Shown here: in pieces, positions 1 through 17,158 of the stretch
Layout: every line of letters begins with the position of its first letter
Position numbering within the stretch: the stretch's first letter is position 1
Assembly: GCF_001885215.1 (NCBI RefSeq)
Contig: NZ_CP018091.1
Location: 1,922,001-1,986,000, forward strand
Source of the DNA: Synechococcus sp. SynAce01
Lineage (GTDB): Bacteria; Cyanobacteriota; Cyanobacteriia; PCC-6307; Cyanobiaceae
Reading direction: 5' to 3'
Length of the DNA: 64,000 nt
Notes under the pieces: generated by a model
Told to the model about the DNA's origin: nothing
The model's input: only the letters and a program-made list of their open reading frames with translations
Databases searched by the model: none
Translations under genes and position numbers: made by a program

Positions 1-2
1 CG

Positions 3-284
3 TCCGCCTGGCGCCAGGTGAAAGGGGATCTTGAGGCCATGGGCGCAGGCGTCACCCTGCGCATGGCCCTGCGCAAGGCCGGACCGGTGGTGACCGATCA
101 GGGCAACCTGGTGCTGGATCTCAAGCTGGCCGCTGGAATCGAGGATCCCGCCAGCCTGGAGGGACAGATCAACAACCTGCCGGGGGTGCTGGAGAACGGC
201 CTGTTCGTGAACATCACCGACCAGGTGCTGGTGGGGGAGATCAGCGACGGCCGGCCGGTGGTGCGGGATCTGGCGAAGCGCTGA
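3..284 (+). CDS. rpiA: Ribose-5-phosphate isomerase A, C-terminal part (5' end outside window)
   Basis: Open from the window edge and in frame to a TGA at 282-284, giving the last 93 residues of a protein of about 220-240. The pattern GNLVLDLKL followed by [11 protein letters not shown] is typical of the RpiA C-terminus. RpiA interconverts ribose 5-phosphate and ribulose 5-phosphate in the Calvin cycle and pentose phosphate pathway. The GTG at 18 is internal, not the start. The 3' end overlaps the 3' end of the convergent hisD by 44 bases. Confidence 0.9.
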   Translation, partial: SAWRQVKGDLEAMGAGVTLRMALRKAGPVVTDQGNLVLDLKLAAGIEDPASLEGQINNLPGVLENGLFVNITDQVLVGEISDGRPVVRDLAKR

Positions 285-1584
285 GCCGCAACCGCACCGA
301 TTCGGCATGGCTGTGCAGCCCCTCGCTGCGCGCCAGGGTGACCACGGCGGGGCCCGTGGCCTCCAGCGCCGCGCGGTTAAAGCTGATCAGGCTGGTGTGG
401 CGCAGAAAGGTCTCCACGCTCAGGGCCGAAGCGAAGCGGGCCGTGCCGGAGGTGGGCAGGGTGTGGTTGGGGCCAGCCAGGTAATCACCCACCGCCTCCG
501 GGCTCCAACCCCCCAGAAAGATGGCTCCGGCATGGCGAATCCGTTCGGCCAGGGGTTCCGGCCGCTCCACCAGGAGTTCAAGGTGCTCCGGGGCGAAGCG
601 ATCGCTCAAGCGGGCCGCGTCCTCCAGGCTGGGGCAGACCACAATCAGGCCCCAGTCACGCAGGGCACTGCGGCAGACCTCGGCGCGGGGGTGGTCCAGT
701 AACTGGGCCTCGATGGCAGCGGGTACCGCCTCGGCCAGGGCCGCACTGGTGGTGAGCAGGATGGCTGCGGCCAGGGGGTCATGTTCGGCCTGGGCCAACA
801 GATCGGCGGCCACCTGCTGGGGCTGGGCGCTGTGGTCGGCGATCACCAGAACCTCGCTTGGACCTGCGAGGGAGTCGATGCCAACCAGGCCATAGACCGC
901 CTTCTTGGCCAGGGTCACGTAGAGGTTGCCGGGGCCGGTGATCACATCAACGGCAGGAATCGACTCGGTTCCGTAGGCCAGGGCCGCGATCGCCTGGGCT
1001 CCCCCCACCCGGTACACCTCCTCCACCCCCGCCAGGTGGGCGGCGGCGAGCACGATCGGATTGGGCATGCCGTCACCGCCCGGCGGTGTCACCATCACCA
1101 GCCGCTCCACGCCGGCCACCCGGGCCGGTACGGCATTCATCAGCACCGTGCTGGGGTAGGCGGCGCGGCCGCCGGGGATGTAGAGCCCGGCGCGATCGAC
1201 CGGCCGCCAGCGGCGTCCGAGCCGTTCGCCATGCACGCCGCTGACGCTGATGTCCTGGGGCTTCTGGCGCTGGTGGAAATCGAGAATGCGCCGGTGGGCC
1301 AGTTTCAGGGCTTCCTGAAGATCCAGCGGACACTGCTCCCAGGCGGCGGCGAGATCCTGGCTGGGAATGCGCAAGGGATCGGGGCGGACCCCATCGAAGC
1401 GTTCGCTCAACTCCAGCAGGGCCCCGTCGCCCTCCAGGCGCACCTGGCGCAGGATGGCCGCCACGCGCGCGGTGGCCGCTTCGCTTTCGGGGTTGCTGGT
1501 GCGGGCGGCGATCGCTTCAAGCCGCTGCCCGGCCTGGGCCAGATCGTGGAGCGCCGGAACGGTCAGCGGGGAGGTGGCGGCCAC
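241..1584 (-). CDS. hisD: Histidinol dehydrogenase
   Basis: Catalyses the last two steps of histidine synthesis, histidinol to histidine with two NAD+ and zinc. The 447 residues match the family length (about 430-450). Visible family motifs are GPGNLYV (218-224), AGPSEVL (240-246), AEHDP (266-270), APEHLEL (331-337, containing the catalytic Glu/His) and [10 protein letters not shown] (371-380, metal ligand His). A GTG start at 1584 is used; no better upstream start is seen. It stands alone, divergent from rpsT and convergent with rpiA, whose 3' end it overlaps by 44 bases. Confidence 0.97.
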   Translation of the reverse strand: MAATSPLTVPALHDLAQAGQRLEAIAARTSNPESEAATARVAAILRQVRLEGDGALLELSERFDGVRPDPLRIPSQDLAAAWEQCPLDLQEALKLAHRRILDFHQRQKPQDISVSGVHGERLGRRWRPVDRAGLYIPGGRAAYPSTVLMNAVPARVAGVERLVMVTPPGGDGMPNPIVLAAAHLAGVEEVYRVGGAQAIAALAYGTESIPAVDVITGPGNLYVTLAKKAVYGLVGIDSLAGPSEVLVIADHSAQPQQVAADLLAQAEHDPLAAAILLTTSAALAEAVPAAIEAQLLDHPRAEVCRSALRDWGLIVVCPSLEDAARLSDRFAPEHLELLVERPEPLAERIRHAGAIFLGGWSPEAVGDYLAGPNHTLPTSGTARFASALSVETFLRHTSLISFNRAALEATGPAVVTLARSEGLHSHAESVRLRLSASPDPAPPAGRR

Positions 1585-1652
1585 GGCGAGCGGACAGAAA
1601 GGCGAGATTCAAGCTAGAGCCCGGCCCAGGATGGGAGGGGCCAGCGCCGCGT

Positions 1653-1658
1653 TAAGAT
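1653..1658 (+). promoter_or_regulatory. Candidate -10 box for rpsT
   Basis: TAAGAT lies about 33 bases upstream of the rpsT GTG start, in the short hisD/rpsT divergent spacer. No good -35 box is visible, so this is only a candidate. Confidence 0.3.
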
Positions 1659-1660
1659 GA

Positions 1661-1996
<336 letters not shown>

Positions 1997-2028
1997 GCCG
2001 CTCCATCCGCCCGACCAGCACCACGGAC

Positions 2029-2883
2029 ATGGCCGCCACCAGCCAGCCGGTTCCAGTCGTCGAGACCCTTCCTTCAGGTTGCGTCGATTTGATCGACAGC
2101 CACTGCCACATCGTGTTTCGCAACTTCGAAGCCGATCTCGCTGACGTCTCCCAGCGCTGGCGGGAAGCTGGTGTGGTGGCGCTGCTCCACTCCTGCGTGG
2201 AGCCTGGCGAAATTCCGGCGATCCGTGCCCTGGCCGATCGTTTTCCGGAGCTGCGTTATTCCGTTGGCGTGCACCCACTCGATCCCCAGCACTGGCAGCC
2301 AGGCACTCCAGCCCTGCTGCGGCAGGCGGCCCTGGCCGATCCCAGGGTCGTGGCGATCGGAGAACTGGGCCTGGATCTGTTCAAGGCTTCGAACCTTGAC
2401 CAGCAACTGGCCATGCTTCGCCCCCAGCTTGATCTCGCCATCGAGCTGGATCTGCCGGTGATCATTCACTGCCGCGACGCTGCTGGGCCCATGCTCGAGG
2501 AGTTGGGACGGCGCCAGCAGGATGGCCGCTGTCCCCGCGGTGTCATGCATTGCTGGGGCGGTACCCCCGATGAGATGAAAGCCTTTCTGGCGCTCGGTCT
2601 GTCGATCAGCTTCAGCGGCACTGTCACCTTCAACAGTGCCGCCGAAACCCACGCCTGTGCCCGGCAGGTTCCATCCGATCGCTATCTGATCGAAACCGAT
2701 TGCCCCTTCCTGGCTCCCGTCCCGCGGCGGGGCAAGCGCAACGAGCCAGCCTTTGTGGTTTCAGTTGCCGAGCGCATGGCCGTCCTTCGGGAGGAGTCCT
2801 TCGCGCAGGTGGCGGCCACCAGTACGGCCAATGCGGTACGCCTGTTTGGTCTTCCAGTCCATCGTCACGCCCAATGTGTATGA
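2029..2883 (+). CDS. tatD: TatD family metal-dependent DNase
   Basis: A TIM-barrel metallohydrolase of 284 residues; family members act as 3'-5' exonucleases on DNA and RNA. Metal-binding motifs are all present: DSHCH (23-27), GELGLD (111-116), IIHCRD (145-150), MHCWGG (173-178) and IETDCPFLAP (221-230). It lies between rpsT and rpoB; this placement next to the RNA polymerase genes is common in cyanobacteria. The first 20 residues are not conserved in the family, so the exact start is uncertain. Confidence 0.93.
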   Translation: MAATSQPVPVVETLPSGCVDLIDSHCHIVFRNFEADLADVSQRWREAGVVALLHSCVEPGEIPAIRALADRFPELRYSVGVHPLDPQHWQPGTPALLRQAALADPRVVAIGELGLDLFKASNLDQQLAMLRPQLDLAIELDLPVIIHCRDAAGPMLEELGRRQQDGRCPRGVMHCWGGTPDEMKAFLALGLSISFSGTVTFNSAAETHACARQVPSDRYLIETDCPFLAPVPRRGKRNEPAFVVSVAERMAVLREESFAQVAATSTANAVRLFGLPVHRHAQCV

Positions 2884-3108
2884 TGTTTTATTGGTCTGGC
2901 AGCGCGAGCGCTCCATTATCGACGTCGGCAGCCCTAAACCGAGCTCCATAGGAGTGATCATGGCCCGGGCTGTTCTCTTTTCAAGGGACACCGTGGTCAG
3001 CCCTTTGGGCTGCTTGCCGCCGGGAAACCCCCTGTCGGTTTTCCCCCTACCGCTGACATTGCCGTCTTCGGCCATTCCATCCTTCCCATCCGTTCTGCAG
3101 GTCCACGC
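2879..3108 (+). promoter_or_regulatory. rpoB leader with candidate -10 box and two hairpins
   Basis: A TATGAT box (2879-2884) overlaps the tatD stop codon and could start a leader of roughly 215 bases. The leader contains a perfect hairpin CAGCCC-TTT-GGGCTG (2998-3012), and a second one, GGGAAACC pairing with GGTTTTCCC (3022-3045, one bulged base). Neither is followed by a T-run, so they are not obvious intrinsic terminators. No open reading frame with a credible start fills the leader. A role in controlling polymerase synthesis is inference. Confidence 0.45.
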
Positions 3109-6100
3109 ATGAGCAGCGCGATCCAGGTCGCCAAGACCGTCACCTACCTGCCCGATCTTGTGGAGGTACAGCGGGCGAGTTTTAAATGGTTCCTGGAGAA
3201 GGGTCTGATCGAGGAGCTCGATAGCTTCTCGCCGATCACTGACTACACCGGAAAGCTTGAGCTCCATTTCGTTGGCACCGAGTACCGGCTGAAGCGGCCA
3301 CGCCATGACGTGGAAGAGGCCAAGCGACGCGATGCCACCTTTGCCTCGCAGATGTACGTCACCTGCCGGCTGGTGAACAAGGAAACCGGAGAGATCAAGG
3401 AACAGGAAGTGTTCATCGGGGAACTTCCCCTGATGACCGAACGCGGCACCTTCATCATCAACGGCGCCGAGCGGGTGATCGTTAACCAGATCGTGCGCAG
3501 CCCGGGCGTCTACTTCAAAGATGAGCAGGACAAAAACGGTCGCAAGACCTTTAACGCCAGTCTGATCCCCAACCGGGGAGCCTGGCTGAAGTTCGAAACC
3601 GACAAGAACGATCTTCTGCACGTGCGCGTCGACAAGACCCGCAAGATCAATGCCCACGTGCTGATGCGGGCGATCGGTCTGTCCGATAACGACGTTCTCG
3701 ACAAACTCAGGCATCCCGAGTACTACCGCAAGTCGATCGAGGCGGCCAACGACGAGGGCATCAGTTCCGAAGACCAGGCCCTGCTTGAGCTCTACAAGAA
3801 ACTGCGGCCCGGTGAGCCTCCGTCGGTGAGTGGTGGCCAGCAGCTTCTGCACAGCCGTTTCTTCGATTCCAAGCGCTACGACCTGGGCCGGGTCGGCCGT
3901 TACAAGATCAACAAAAAGCTGCGGCTGACGATTCCTGATGCGGTGCGAACCCTCACCTCAGAAGATGTGCTCTCCACGATTGATTACCTGATCAATCTGG
4001 AACTCGATGTTGGCGGCGCTTCCCTTGATGACATCGACCACCTCGGTAATCGCCGTGTGCGCTCGGTGGGCGAACTGCTTCAGAACCAGGTTCGGGTTGG
4101 CCTCAACCGCTTGGAGCGAATCATCAAGGAGCGGATGACGGTCGGCGAGACCGAATCGCTCACCCCTGCCCAGCTGGTCAACCCCAAGCCCTTGGTGGCG
4201 GCGATCAAGGAGTTCTTCGGCTCCAGCCAGCTCAGCCAGTTCATGGATCAGACCAACCCCCTGGCGGAACTCACCCACAAGCGGCGGATCAGCGCCCTCG
4301 GCCCAGGCGGCCTCACCCGTGAGCGGGCCGGGTTTGCTGTTCGCGACATTCACCCGTCGCACTACGGCAGGATCTGTCCGATTGAAACGCCGGAAGGTCC
4401 GAATGCCGGCCTGATCGGTTCCCTGGCCACCCATGCCCGGGTGAATGAATACGGCTTCATCGAAACACCGTTCTGGCGGGTGCAGGACGGCATCGTCAAC
4501 AAGCAGAACGATCCGATCTACCTCTCCGCTGACCTGGAAGATGAGTGCCGCGTCGCCCCTGGCGATGTGGCCACCGACGCCACCGGCCACATCACCGCCG
4601 AGCTGGTTCCGGTGCGCTACCGGCAGGATTTTGAGACGGTGCCACCGGAGCAGGTCGACTACGTCCAGCTCTCGCCGGTTCAGGTGATTTCGGTCGCCAC
4701 TTCCTTGATCCCTTTCCTGGAGCACGACGACGCCAACCGCGCCCTGATGGGCTCCAACATGCAGCGCCAGGCGGTGCCGCTGCTGCGCCCGGAGCGTCCC
4801 CTGGTGGGAACGGGCCTGGAAACCCAGGTCGCCCGTGACTCGGGCATGGTGCCGATCACGAAGGTGAACGGCACGGTCACCTTCGTGGATGCCACGGCCA
4901 TCGTGATCAGGGATGCGGAAGGCACCGACCACATCCACCACCTGCAGAAGTATCAGCGCTCCAACCAGGACACCTGCTTGAACCAGAGGCCGATTGTCGG
5001 CCAGGGTGATGAGGTGATCGCCGGCCAGGTGCTGGCCAATGGTTCGGCCTGCGAGGGCGGCGAAATCGCTCTTGGTCAGAACGTACTGATCGCCTACATG
5101 CCCTGGGAGGGCTACAACTACGAAGACGCCATCCTGGTCAGTGAGCGTCTCGTCCAGGACGACCTCTACACCTCGGTGCATATCGAGAAATACGAGATCG
5201 AAGCCCGCCAGACCAAGTTGGGCCCTGAAGAGATCACCAGGGAAATCCCCAACGTGGCTGAGGAGAGCCTCGGCCACCTCGATGAAATGGGCATCATCCG
5301 GATCGGCGCTTACGTTGAATCCGGCGACATCCTTGTTGGCAAGGTGACCCCCAAGGGTGAATCCGACCAACCACCTGAGGAGAAACTGCTGCGCGCCATC
5401 TTTGGCGAGAAAGCCCGTGATGTTCGTGACAACTCCCTGAGGGTTCCGAACACTGAGCGTGGCCGGGTTGTCGACGTGCGCATCTACACCCGCGAACAGG
5501 GCGATGAACTGCCACCTGGCGCCAACATGGTGGTGCGGGTCTATGTGGCCCAGCGGCGCAAGATCCAGGTGGGCGACAAAATGGCCGGTCGCCACGGCAA
5601 CAAAGGCATCATCAGCCGCATCCTTCCGCGCGAGGACATGCCCTACCTGCCCGATGGCACACCGATCGACATCGTCCTCAACCCGTTGGGGGTTCCCTCA
5701 CGGATGAATGTGGGCCAGGTCTTCGAATGCCTGATGGGTTGGGCCTCCTCCCATCTCGGTTGCCGCGTCAAGGTGGTGCCCTTCGACGAGATGCACGGCA
5801 ACGAAACCTCCAAGAACACTGTTCAGAAGTATCTGGAGGAGGCGGCTGCCCAGCCTGGCAAGGACTGGGTCTACAACCCCGATAACCCCGGCAAGATCCA
5901 GCTGGTGGATGGCCGCACCGGCGAACCCTTTGACCAGCCGGTCACCGTTGGCTATGCCCACATCCTCAAACTCGTTCACCTGGTGGACGACAAGATCCAC
6001 GCCCGCTCCACCGGTCCCTACTCGCTCGTCACCCAGCAGCCGTTGGGCGGCAAGGCGCAGCAGGGCGGACAGCGGCTCGGGGAGATGGAGGTCTGGGCTT

Positions 6101-6399
6101 TGGAGGCCTACGGCGCTGCTTACACCCTGCAGGAACTGCTCACCGTCAAATCCGACGACATGCAGGGCCGCAACGAGGCACTCAACGCCATCGTCAAGGG
6201 CAAGCCAATTCCCCGTCCAGGCACGCCGGAGTCGTTCAAGGTGCTGATGCGGGAGCTGCAGTCCCTGGGTCTCGATATCGCTGTCTACACCGATGAAGGC
6301 ACCGAGGTGGATCTCATGCAGGACGTCAATCCCAGGCGCAGCACCCCCAACCGTCCCACCTATGAGTCACTCGGCGTTGCCGATTATGACGACGATTGA
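3109..6399 (+). CDS. rpoB: DNA-directed RNA polymerase subunit beta
   Basis: The 1096-residue beta subunit of cyanobacterial RNA polymerase, forming one side of the active-site cleft. The fork-loop/rifampicin region contains [12 protein letters not shown] and the [18 protein letters not shown] block (about residues 403-430), and the conserved [12 protein letters not shown] motif starts near residue 822. The short C-terminal acidic tail (YDDD) ends just before rpoC1. Length is normal for cyanobacteria, which lack the large E. coli insertions. It heads the rpoB-rpoC1-rpoC2-hli gene string, with a 52-base spacer to rpoC1. Confidence 0.99.
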   Translation: MSSAIQVAKTVTYLPDLVEVQRASFKWFLEKGLIEELDSFSPITDYTGKLELHFVGTEYRLKRPRHDVEEAKRRDATFASQMYVTCRLVNKETGEIKEQEVFIGELPLMTERGTFIINGAERVIVNQIVRSPGVYFKDEQDKNGRKTFNASLIPNRGAWLKFETDKNDLLHVRVDKTRKINAHVLMRAIGLSDNDVLDKLRHPEYYRKSIEAANDEGISSEDQALLELYKKLRPGEPPSVSGGQQLLHSRFFDSKRYDLGRVGRYKINKKLRLTIPDAVRTLTSEDVLSTIDYLINLELDVGGASLDDIDHLGNRRVRSVGELLQNQVRVGLNRLERIIKERMTVGETESLTPAQLVNPKPLVAAIKEFFGSSQLSQFMDQTNPLAELTHKRRISALGPGGLTRERAGFAVRDIHPSHYGRICPIETPEGPNAGLIGSLATHARVNEYGFIETPFWRVQDGIVNKQNDPIYLSADLEDECRVAPGDVATDATGHITAELVPVRYRQDFETVPPEQVDYVQLSPVQVISVATSLIPFLEHDDANRALMGSNMQRQAVPLLRPERPLVGTGLETQVARDSGMVPITKVNGTVTFVDATAIVIRDAEGTDHIHHLQKYQRSNQDTCLNQRPIVGQGDEVIAGQVLANGSACEGGEIALGQNVLIAYMPWEGYNYEDAILVSERLVQDDLYTSVHIEKYEIEARQTKLGPEEITREIPNVAEESLGHLDEMGIIRIGAYVESGDILVGKVTPKGESDQPPEEKLLRAIFGEKARDVRDNSLRVPNTERGRVVDVRIYTREQGDELPPGANMVVRVYVAQRRKIQVGDKMAGRHGNKGIISRILPREDMPYLPDGTPIDIVLNPLGVPSRMNVGQVFECLMGWASSHLGCRVKVVPFDEMHGNETSKNTVQKYLEEAAAQPGKDWVYNPDNPGKIQLVDGRTGEPFDQPVTVGYAHILKLVHLVDDKIHARSTGPYSLVTQQPLGGKAQQGGQRLGEMEVWALEAYGAAYTLQELLTVKSDDMQGRNEALNAIVKGKPIPRPGTPESFKVLMRELQSLGLDIAVYTDEGTEVDLMQDVNPRRSTPNRPTYESLGVADYDDD

Positions 6400-6451
6400 A
6401 CTCTCAGCCTGATCCCCTCCGTTTCACTCGACGTCCGCGCGACACCCGGCC

Positions 6452-13759
<7,308 letters not shown>

Positions 13760-13779
13760 CGGTTGGCTGGTTTGCAGGT

Positions 13780-13875
13780 TTAATCAGTGATGGGTTGTGG
13801 CTCGCTCTCCTCAAGCAGCTTGTGCACCACGAAGTGCGTAACCAGCTCGTAGCCAGCTCGCATGACTTCTGCCAC
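13780..13875 (-). CDS. Candidate tiny ORF, antisense to the start of the GIY-YIG gene
   Basis: A minus-strand frame ends in TAA at 13780-13782, with a possible GTG start at 13875 or ATG at 13863. It reads VAEVMRAGYELVTHFVVHKL and ends ESEPQPITD. The protein is 31 or 27 residues, soluble and helix-like. Its first codons overlap the first codons of the plus-strand GIY-YIG gene. I do not recognise it; it could be a small gene, the 3' remnant of an older gene cut by the insertion of the imported neighbour, or chance. Confidence 0.2.
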   Translation of the reverse strand: MAEVMRAGYELVTHFVVHKLLEESEPQPITD

Positions 13876-14716
13876 GATCAAACTCTTCCTGTTGTACGGA
13901 GATGCCAAGCGACTTCGGGTTGGCGAAGTTTCGAATTGGACAGGTAAGGCACTTGCGGCGCCGCGAACGGAGCTTGACGACCTTCTTGCGCGGGAGGAGC
14001 TTGAAAGCGCAGGGATCTACTTCTTGCTTGGAACAAATCCCGATACGGGGAATCCTCAGGCTTATATCGGTGAAGCTGAAGTGATCAGAGATCGGTTGAA
14101 GCAACACAAGGCCAAGGCTTTGGAATTCTGGAGCTCAGTCGTTGTCTTTGTCAGTAAGGACGAAAACCTCACCAAGGCGCATGTGCGGTTCTTGGAGAAC
14201 CGTCTGTGGCAAGAATCGAAGATTGCGGGGCGGTACGAGCTCGAAAATGTGAACGGAAGCAACCCCAAGTTGCCTGAGTCTGATCGTGAGGAAATGGAAG
14301 TTTATCTCTCCAAAATTAGGCAGGTGTTGCCAGTACTCGGCTCAGACTTGCTTGCCCCCATTGCTGGATCCGCCAGCCCCACGAAGGATCAGCCAAACCT
14401 CGTTTGCAAGATTAAGAATGCTTTGGCGCATGGCAGGAGAACAGAGACCGGGTTCGTTGTCTTTAAGGATTCGACGGCTGTGCTGGCCCTACGTCCTTCT
14501 GCTGAGGTCCAACACCCGTTTGTTGTTGTCCTGAGACAGAAGCTCATCAAAAACGGAACTCTTGTCGAAAAGGAGGGTGTCTTCGTCTTTGGCCAGAGCA
14601 CAGAATTTTCGAGCCCAAGTGCTGCAGCGGCAGTGATACACGGCGGTGGGGCGAACGGTCTCACCGCATGGCGCGATAAGTCTGGAAAAACGCTCAAGGA
14701 AATAGAAGAGGTCTGA
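13862..14716 (+). CDS. GIY-YIG nuclease domain protein with C-terminal DUF4357
   Basis: A 284-residue protein. The N-terminal half is a GIY-YIG nuclease domain: GIYFLLG (51-57), AYIGEA (67-72), an arginine in VIRDRLKQH (75-83) and the metal-binding Glu112 in FLENRLW. The C-terminal part (about 225-280, including GANGLTAWRDKSG) fits DUF4357, a domain often attached to nucleases and restriction-type proteins. Codon use and base composition are clearly less GC-rich than the neighbours, so recent transfer is likely. It may serve in defence or DNA processing, but no methylase or partner gene lies next to it. Confidence 0.85.
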   Translation: MTSATIKLFLLYGDAKRLRVGEVSNWTGKALAAPRTELDDLLAREELESAGIYFLLGTNPDTGNPQAYIGEAEVIRDRLKQHKAKALEFWSSVVVFVSKDENLTKAHVRFLENRLWQESKIAGRYELENVNGSNPKLPESDREEMEVYLSKIRQVLPVLGSDLLAPIAGSASPTKDQPNLVCKIKNALAHGRRTETGFVVFKDSTAVLALRPSAEVQHPFVVVLRQKLIKNGTLVEKEGVFVFGQSTEFSSPSAAAAVIHGGGANGLTAWRDKSGKTLKEIEEV

Positions 14717-14721
14717 CCTCT

Positions 14722-14756
14722 CACTTGAGCTGAGCCAGCAACTGATAGCTCAAGTG
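14722..14756. terminator. Perfect inverted repeat between convergent genes
   Basis: CACTTGAGCT and AGCTCAAGTG form a perfect 10-bp stem around a 15-base loop, just after the GIY-YIG stop and overlapping the stop of the convergent permease gene. There is no T-run, so it is at best an atypical bidirectional terminator or transcript-end stabiliser. A second small stem, GAGGT-CTG-ACCTC, lies at 14708-14720. Confidence 0.45.
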
Positions 14757-16054
14757 GCGTCGCGAATCGGATCAAACGCGCCGATCACGCCGTTGCCCCT
14801 CCAGGGGGTGAGTCGCAGCATCAGCAGAAAAGCCGGCAGGGCCGCCAAGGCCGTGAACAGGAAAAAGCTGGGCCAGCCCACCTGCTCGGCCACCACACCT
14901 GCCGGGGCGGCCAGGATTGATCGGCTCAGGGCATAGACCCCGGAGAGCAGGGCGTATTGGGTCGCGGAGAAACGCGGATTGCACAGGCTCATCAGCAAGG
15001 CCACGAACACCGCTCCCACCATTCCGCCCGCCAGGTTCTCCAAGCTCACCGCCACCAGCAACCCCGGCACCCCACCGCCAAAACGGGCCAGCGCCCAGTA
15101 ACTCAAGTTGCCAATCGCGCCGGCAATTGAAAACAGCCACAGCGAGCGGTTCATGCCAAGGCGCGCAAACAGCACGCCCCCCAACACCGTGCCGGCCATG
15201 GTGGCGGCGATGCCCCAGCCCGCCTGCACCGTTCCGATCAGCTCCGGCGCAAAGCCTTCCTGGATCAAGAACGGCACCACCATCAGCCCCAGCAGTCCAT
15301 CAGGCCAGCGGTAGAGCAGCACCAGTAAGAGGATCAGCAGCGCCCGGCTGCCGCCTGTGCGGCGCAGAAATTCTTTCGCCGGCCCCACCACCGCCTGGCG
15401 CAGGCTCGTCACCGGATGGACGATCGGAGCCAGCCGTGGCGCCGCCAGGGTGAACGGCACCACGGCCAGCATCAGGGCGGCGGCGGCCAGGAAGGCCACC
15501 GGCCAGCCGAAGCGACCGGCCAGCACAAAGCCGCCGGCGCCGATCGCCAACATCGCCCCCCGGTATCCCAGCGAAGAGGCCGCCGCACCACCGCCGAGTT
15601 CGCTGGCTGGCAGCAGGTCGGTGCGGTAGGCGTCCACGGCAATGTCCTGGCTGGCACTGACCACGGCCAGCAGCACCGCCATCACTCCGATCAGCGTCAG
15701 GCTGGCCGCATCGGAGCTGGGCCGCAGCAGGGCCATGGCCCCGATCACCATCACCAGGGTGAGCTGCAGCACCAGCAACCAGCCCCGACGCCGGTCTGGC
15801 CATTGCAAAGGCCAGCGATCCAGCAACGGCGCCCAGAACATTTTGAGCGTGTAGGGCAGCTCCGCCAGGCCAAGCAGGCCGATCAGGCTGAGGGGCACGT
15901 TGCTGGCAGCCAGCCAACCCTGCAGCAGCCTGCTGCCCACCATGTAGGGGGTGCCGCTGGCCACTCCCTGGGCGGCCACGGCCACCAGCCGCGAGCGGGC
16001 GTCGCCTCCTGAATGACCCGATGTCGAGTCAGGGGGCAGAGTTTCAGGGTGCAC
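14750..16054 (-). CDS. AmpG-like MFS permease
   Basis: A 434-residue polytopic membrane protein with about 12 hydrophobic helices. The N-terminal stretch (GVASGTPYMVGSRLLQGWL, then APLLDRWPLQWPDRRRGW in the first cytoplasmic loop) resembles AmpG/PAT-family transporters, which bring anhydromuropeptides back into the cell for murein recycling in proteobacteria. In cyanobacteria the substrate is not proven. The start is GTG at 16054. It is a single gene, divergent from the small membrane protein and HEAT protein genes and convergent with the GIY-YIG gene. Confidence 0.8.
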   Translation of the reverse strand: MHPETLPPDSTSGHSGGDARSRLVAVAAQGVASGTPYMVGSRLLQGWLAASNVPLSLIGLLGLAELPYTLKMFWAPLLDRWPLQWPDRRRGWLLVLQLTLVMVIGAMALLRPSSDAASLTLIGVMAVLLAVVSASQDIAVDAYRTDLLPASELGGGAAASSLGYRGAMLAIGAGGFVLAGRFGWPVAFLAAAALMLAVVPFTLAAPRLAPIVHPVTSLRQAVVGPAKEFLRRTGGSRALLILLLVLLYRWPDGLLGLMVVPFLIQEGFAPELIGTVQAGWGIAATMAGTVLGGVLFARLGMNRSLWLFSIAGAIGNLSYWALARFGGGVPGLLVAVSLENLAGGMVGAVFVALLMSLCNPRFSATQYALLSGVYALSRSILAAPAGVVAEQVGWPSFFLFTALAALPAFLLMLRLTPWRGNGVIGAFDPIRDAT

Positions 16055-16080
16055 AGACCAGGCACAACTGGGCGAACCCT

Positions 16081-16242
16081 ATGCGTTCAGAATGCGAGGA
16101 AACCCGATCACGGCCTGTGTCCTTCATCCGCTCCACCTTGCTGCCGGCCGCGATCGTGCTGTTGTTCGGCCTGGCCCTGTTCGTTGTGAGTGCCCGGCTT
16201 TGGCTGCCCGGCGACATGATGGCCCCGGCTCCTGCGGGATGA
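16081..16242 (+). CDS. Small single-span membrane protein
   Basis: A 53-residue protein starting at the ATG at 16081. It has a charged N-terminus (SECEETRSR), one hydrophobic helix at about 19-38 (LLPAAIVLLFGLALFVVSAR) and a short tail with Met/Pro. No known family is recognised. It precedes the HEAT-repeat gene by 21 bases on the same strand, so the two are probably cotranscribed. It is short, so confidence rests on the good helix and tight spacing only. Confidence 0.5.
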   Translation: MRSECEETRSRPVSFIRSTLLPAAIVLLFGLALFVVSARLWLPGDMMAPAPAG

Positions 16243-16263
16243 GCGGGGAGCAGAGAAAAGCCC

Positions 16264-17067
16264 ATGCCGGAATCTGTGCCGCCGTTTTCCACCAGCCCCG
16301 CTGAGCTTGGCTTCGATCCGGAACTGCTGGCCGGGGAGCTGGCCGAAGAGCTGGCCGTCGATCCGCTCGATGCTCTCGACACGATTGAGCTCTCCAGCTC
16401 CGACATCGCCGCCGAGTGCGATCTCGGTCTTGAGCTGCTCGCCCTTGGCCGCCACGAAGACCGCATGCAGGGGTTGCGGATCTTCTGCGAACACCGCGAC
16501 CCCCGCGCCATTCCAAGGCTGCTGCCCCTGCTGGAGGCGAGCTGTCCGATTCTGCGGATGAGCGCCGTCTATGCACTGGGCCGTAACCCCGATCGGCAGG
16601 CTGTGGAGCCCCTGCTCAGCCTGCTGCAGAACGACAGCAACGGTTATGTGCGCAAGGCCGTGGCCTGGAGCCTGGGCAACTACCCCGAGGCCCCGGTGTT
16701 GCTGCCGTTGATCCGGGCCCTGCAGGTGGACGTAGCGGCCGTGCGGCTCTGGGCCGCCGGGTCCCTCGCCGATGCCGGCAGCACCGGCGCGGCCAAGGCC
16801 GACCAGGCCGCGGGTCAGCTGTTGCTCAGCCTGCGGATCGACAGTGAGCCTGCCGTTCGCAGCAACAGCGCCTGGTCGCTCGGACGTCTTTACGACCATC
16901 TCGTTGAGCCCCGTCAGCAGGTACTGGTGGAGGCGCTGGTGCTGGTGATGCTCAAGGACATCGACGCGACCGTGCGCGATGAGGCCAGGGTGGCGTTGGA
17001 GCAACTCGAAAGCCCCGCCGTTCTTGAGAAGATTCAGACGCTGGTGGAAGAGGGCCTGCTCAGCTGA
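16264..17067 (+). CDS. HEAT-repeat domain protein
   Basis: A 267-residue protein whose central part (about 55-250) is built of HEAT/PBS-lyase-type helical repeats, each with a pattern like DPRAIPRLLPLL or VRKAVAWSLGNY. Such repeats bind proteins; related ones in cyanobacteria include phycobilin lyases and assembly factors, but this one lacks an obvious chromophore-lyase signature and no phycobilisome gene is nearby. The acidic N-terminal 50 residues are separate. Probably an adaptor; function unknown. Confidence 0.75.
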   Translation: MPESVPPFSTSPAELGFDPELLAGELAEELAVDPLDALDTIELSSSDIAAECDLGLELLALGRHEDRMQGLRIFCEHRDPRAIPRLLPLLEASCPILRMSAVYALGRNPDRQAVEPLLSLLQNDSNGYVRKAVAWSLGNYPEAPVLLPLIRALQVDVAAVRLWAAGSLADAGSTGAAKADQAAGQLLLSLRIDSEPAVRSNSAWSLGRLYDHLVEPRQQVLVEALVLVMLKDIDATVRDEARVALEQLESPAVLEKIQTLVEEGLLS

Positions 17068-17158
17068 ATGGGCTGCTGGCTGTTAAATCACCGCTGGTCT
17101 CGCATCTCTCAGCTGAGCTGGAACCCGGTTAATGTTGAGAGCCACGACTGACCTCGTG

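Noticed and set aside
2761-3852. Minus-strand frame across the tatD end, rpoB leader and rpoB start
   Set aside because: Overlaps two certain genes, with no recognisable domain.
3958-5595. 545-codon minus-strand frame inside rpoB
   Set aside because: It is the antisense shadow of a conserved GC-rich gene; no family features and rpoB is certain.
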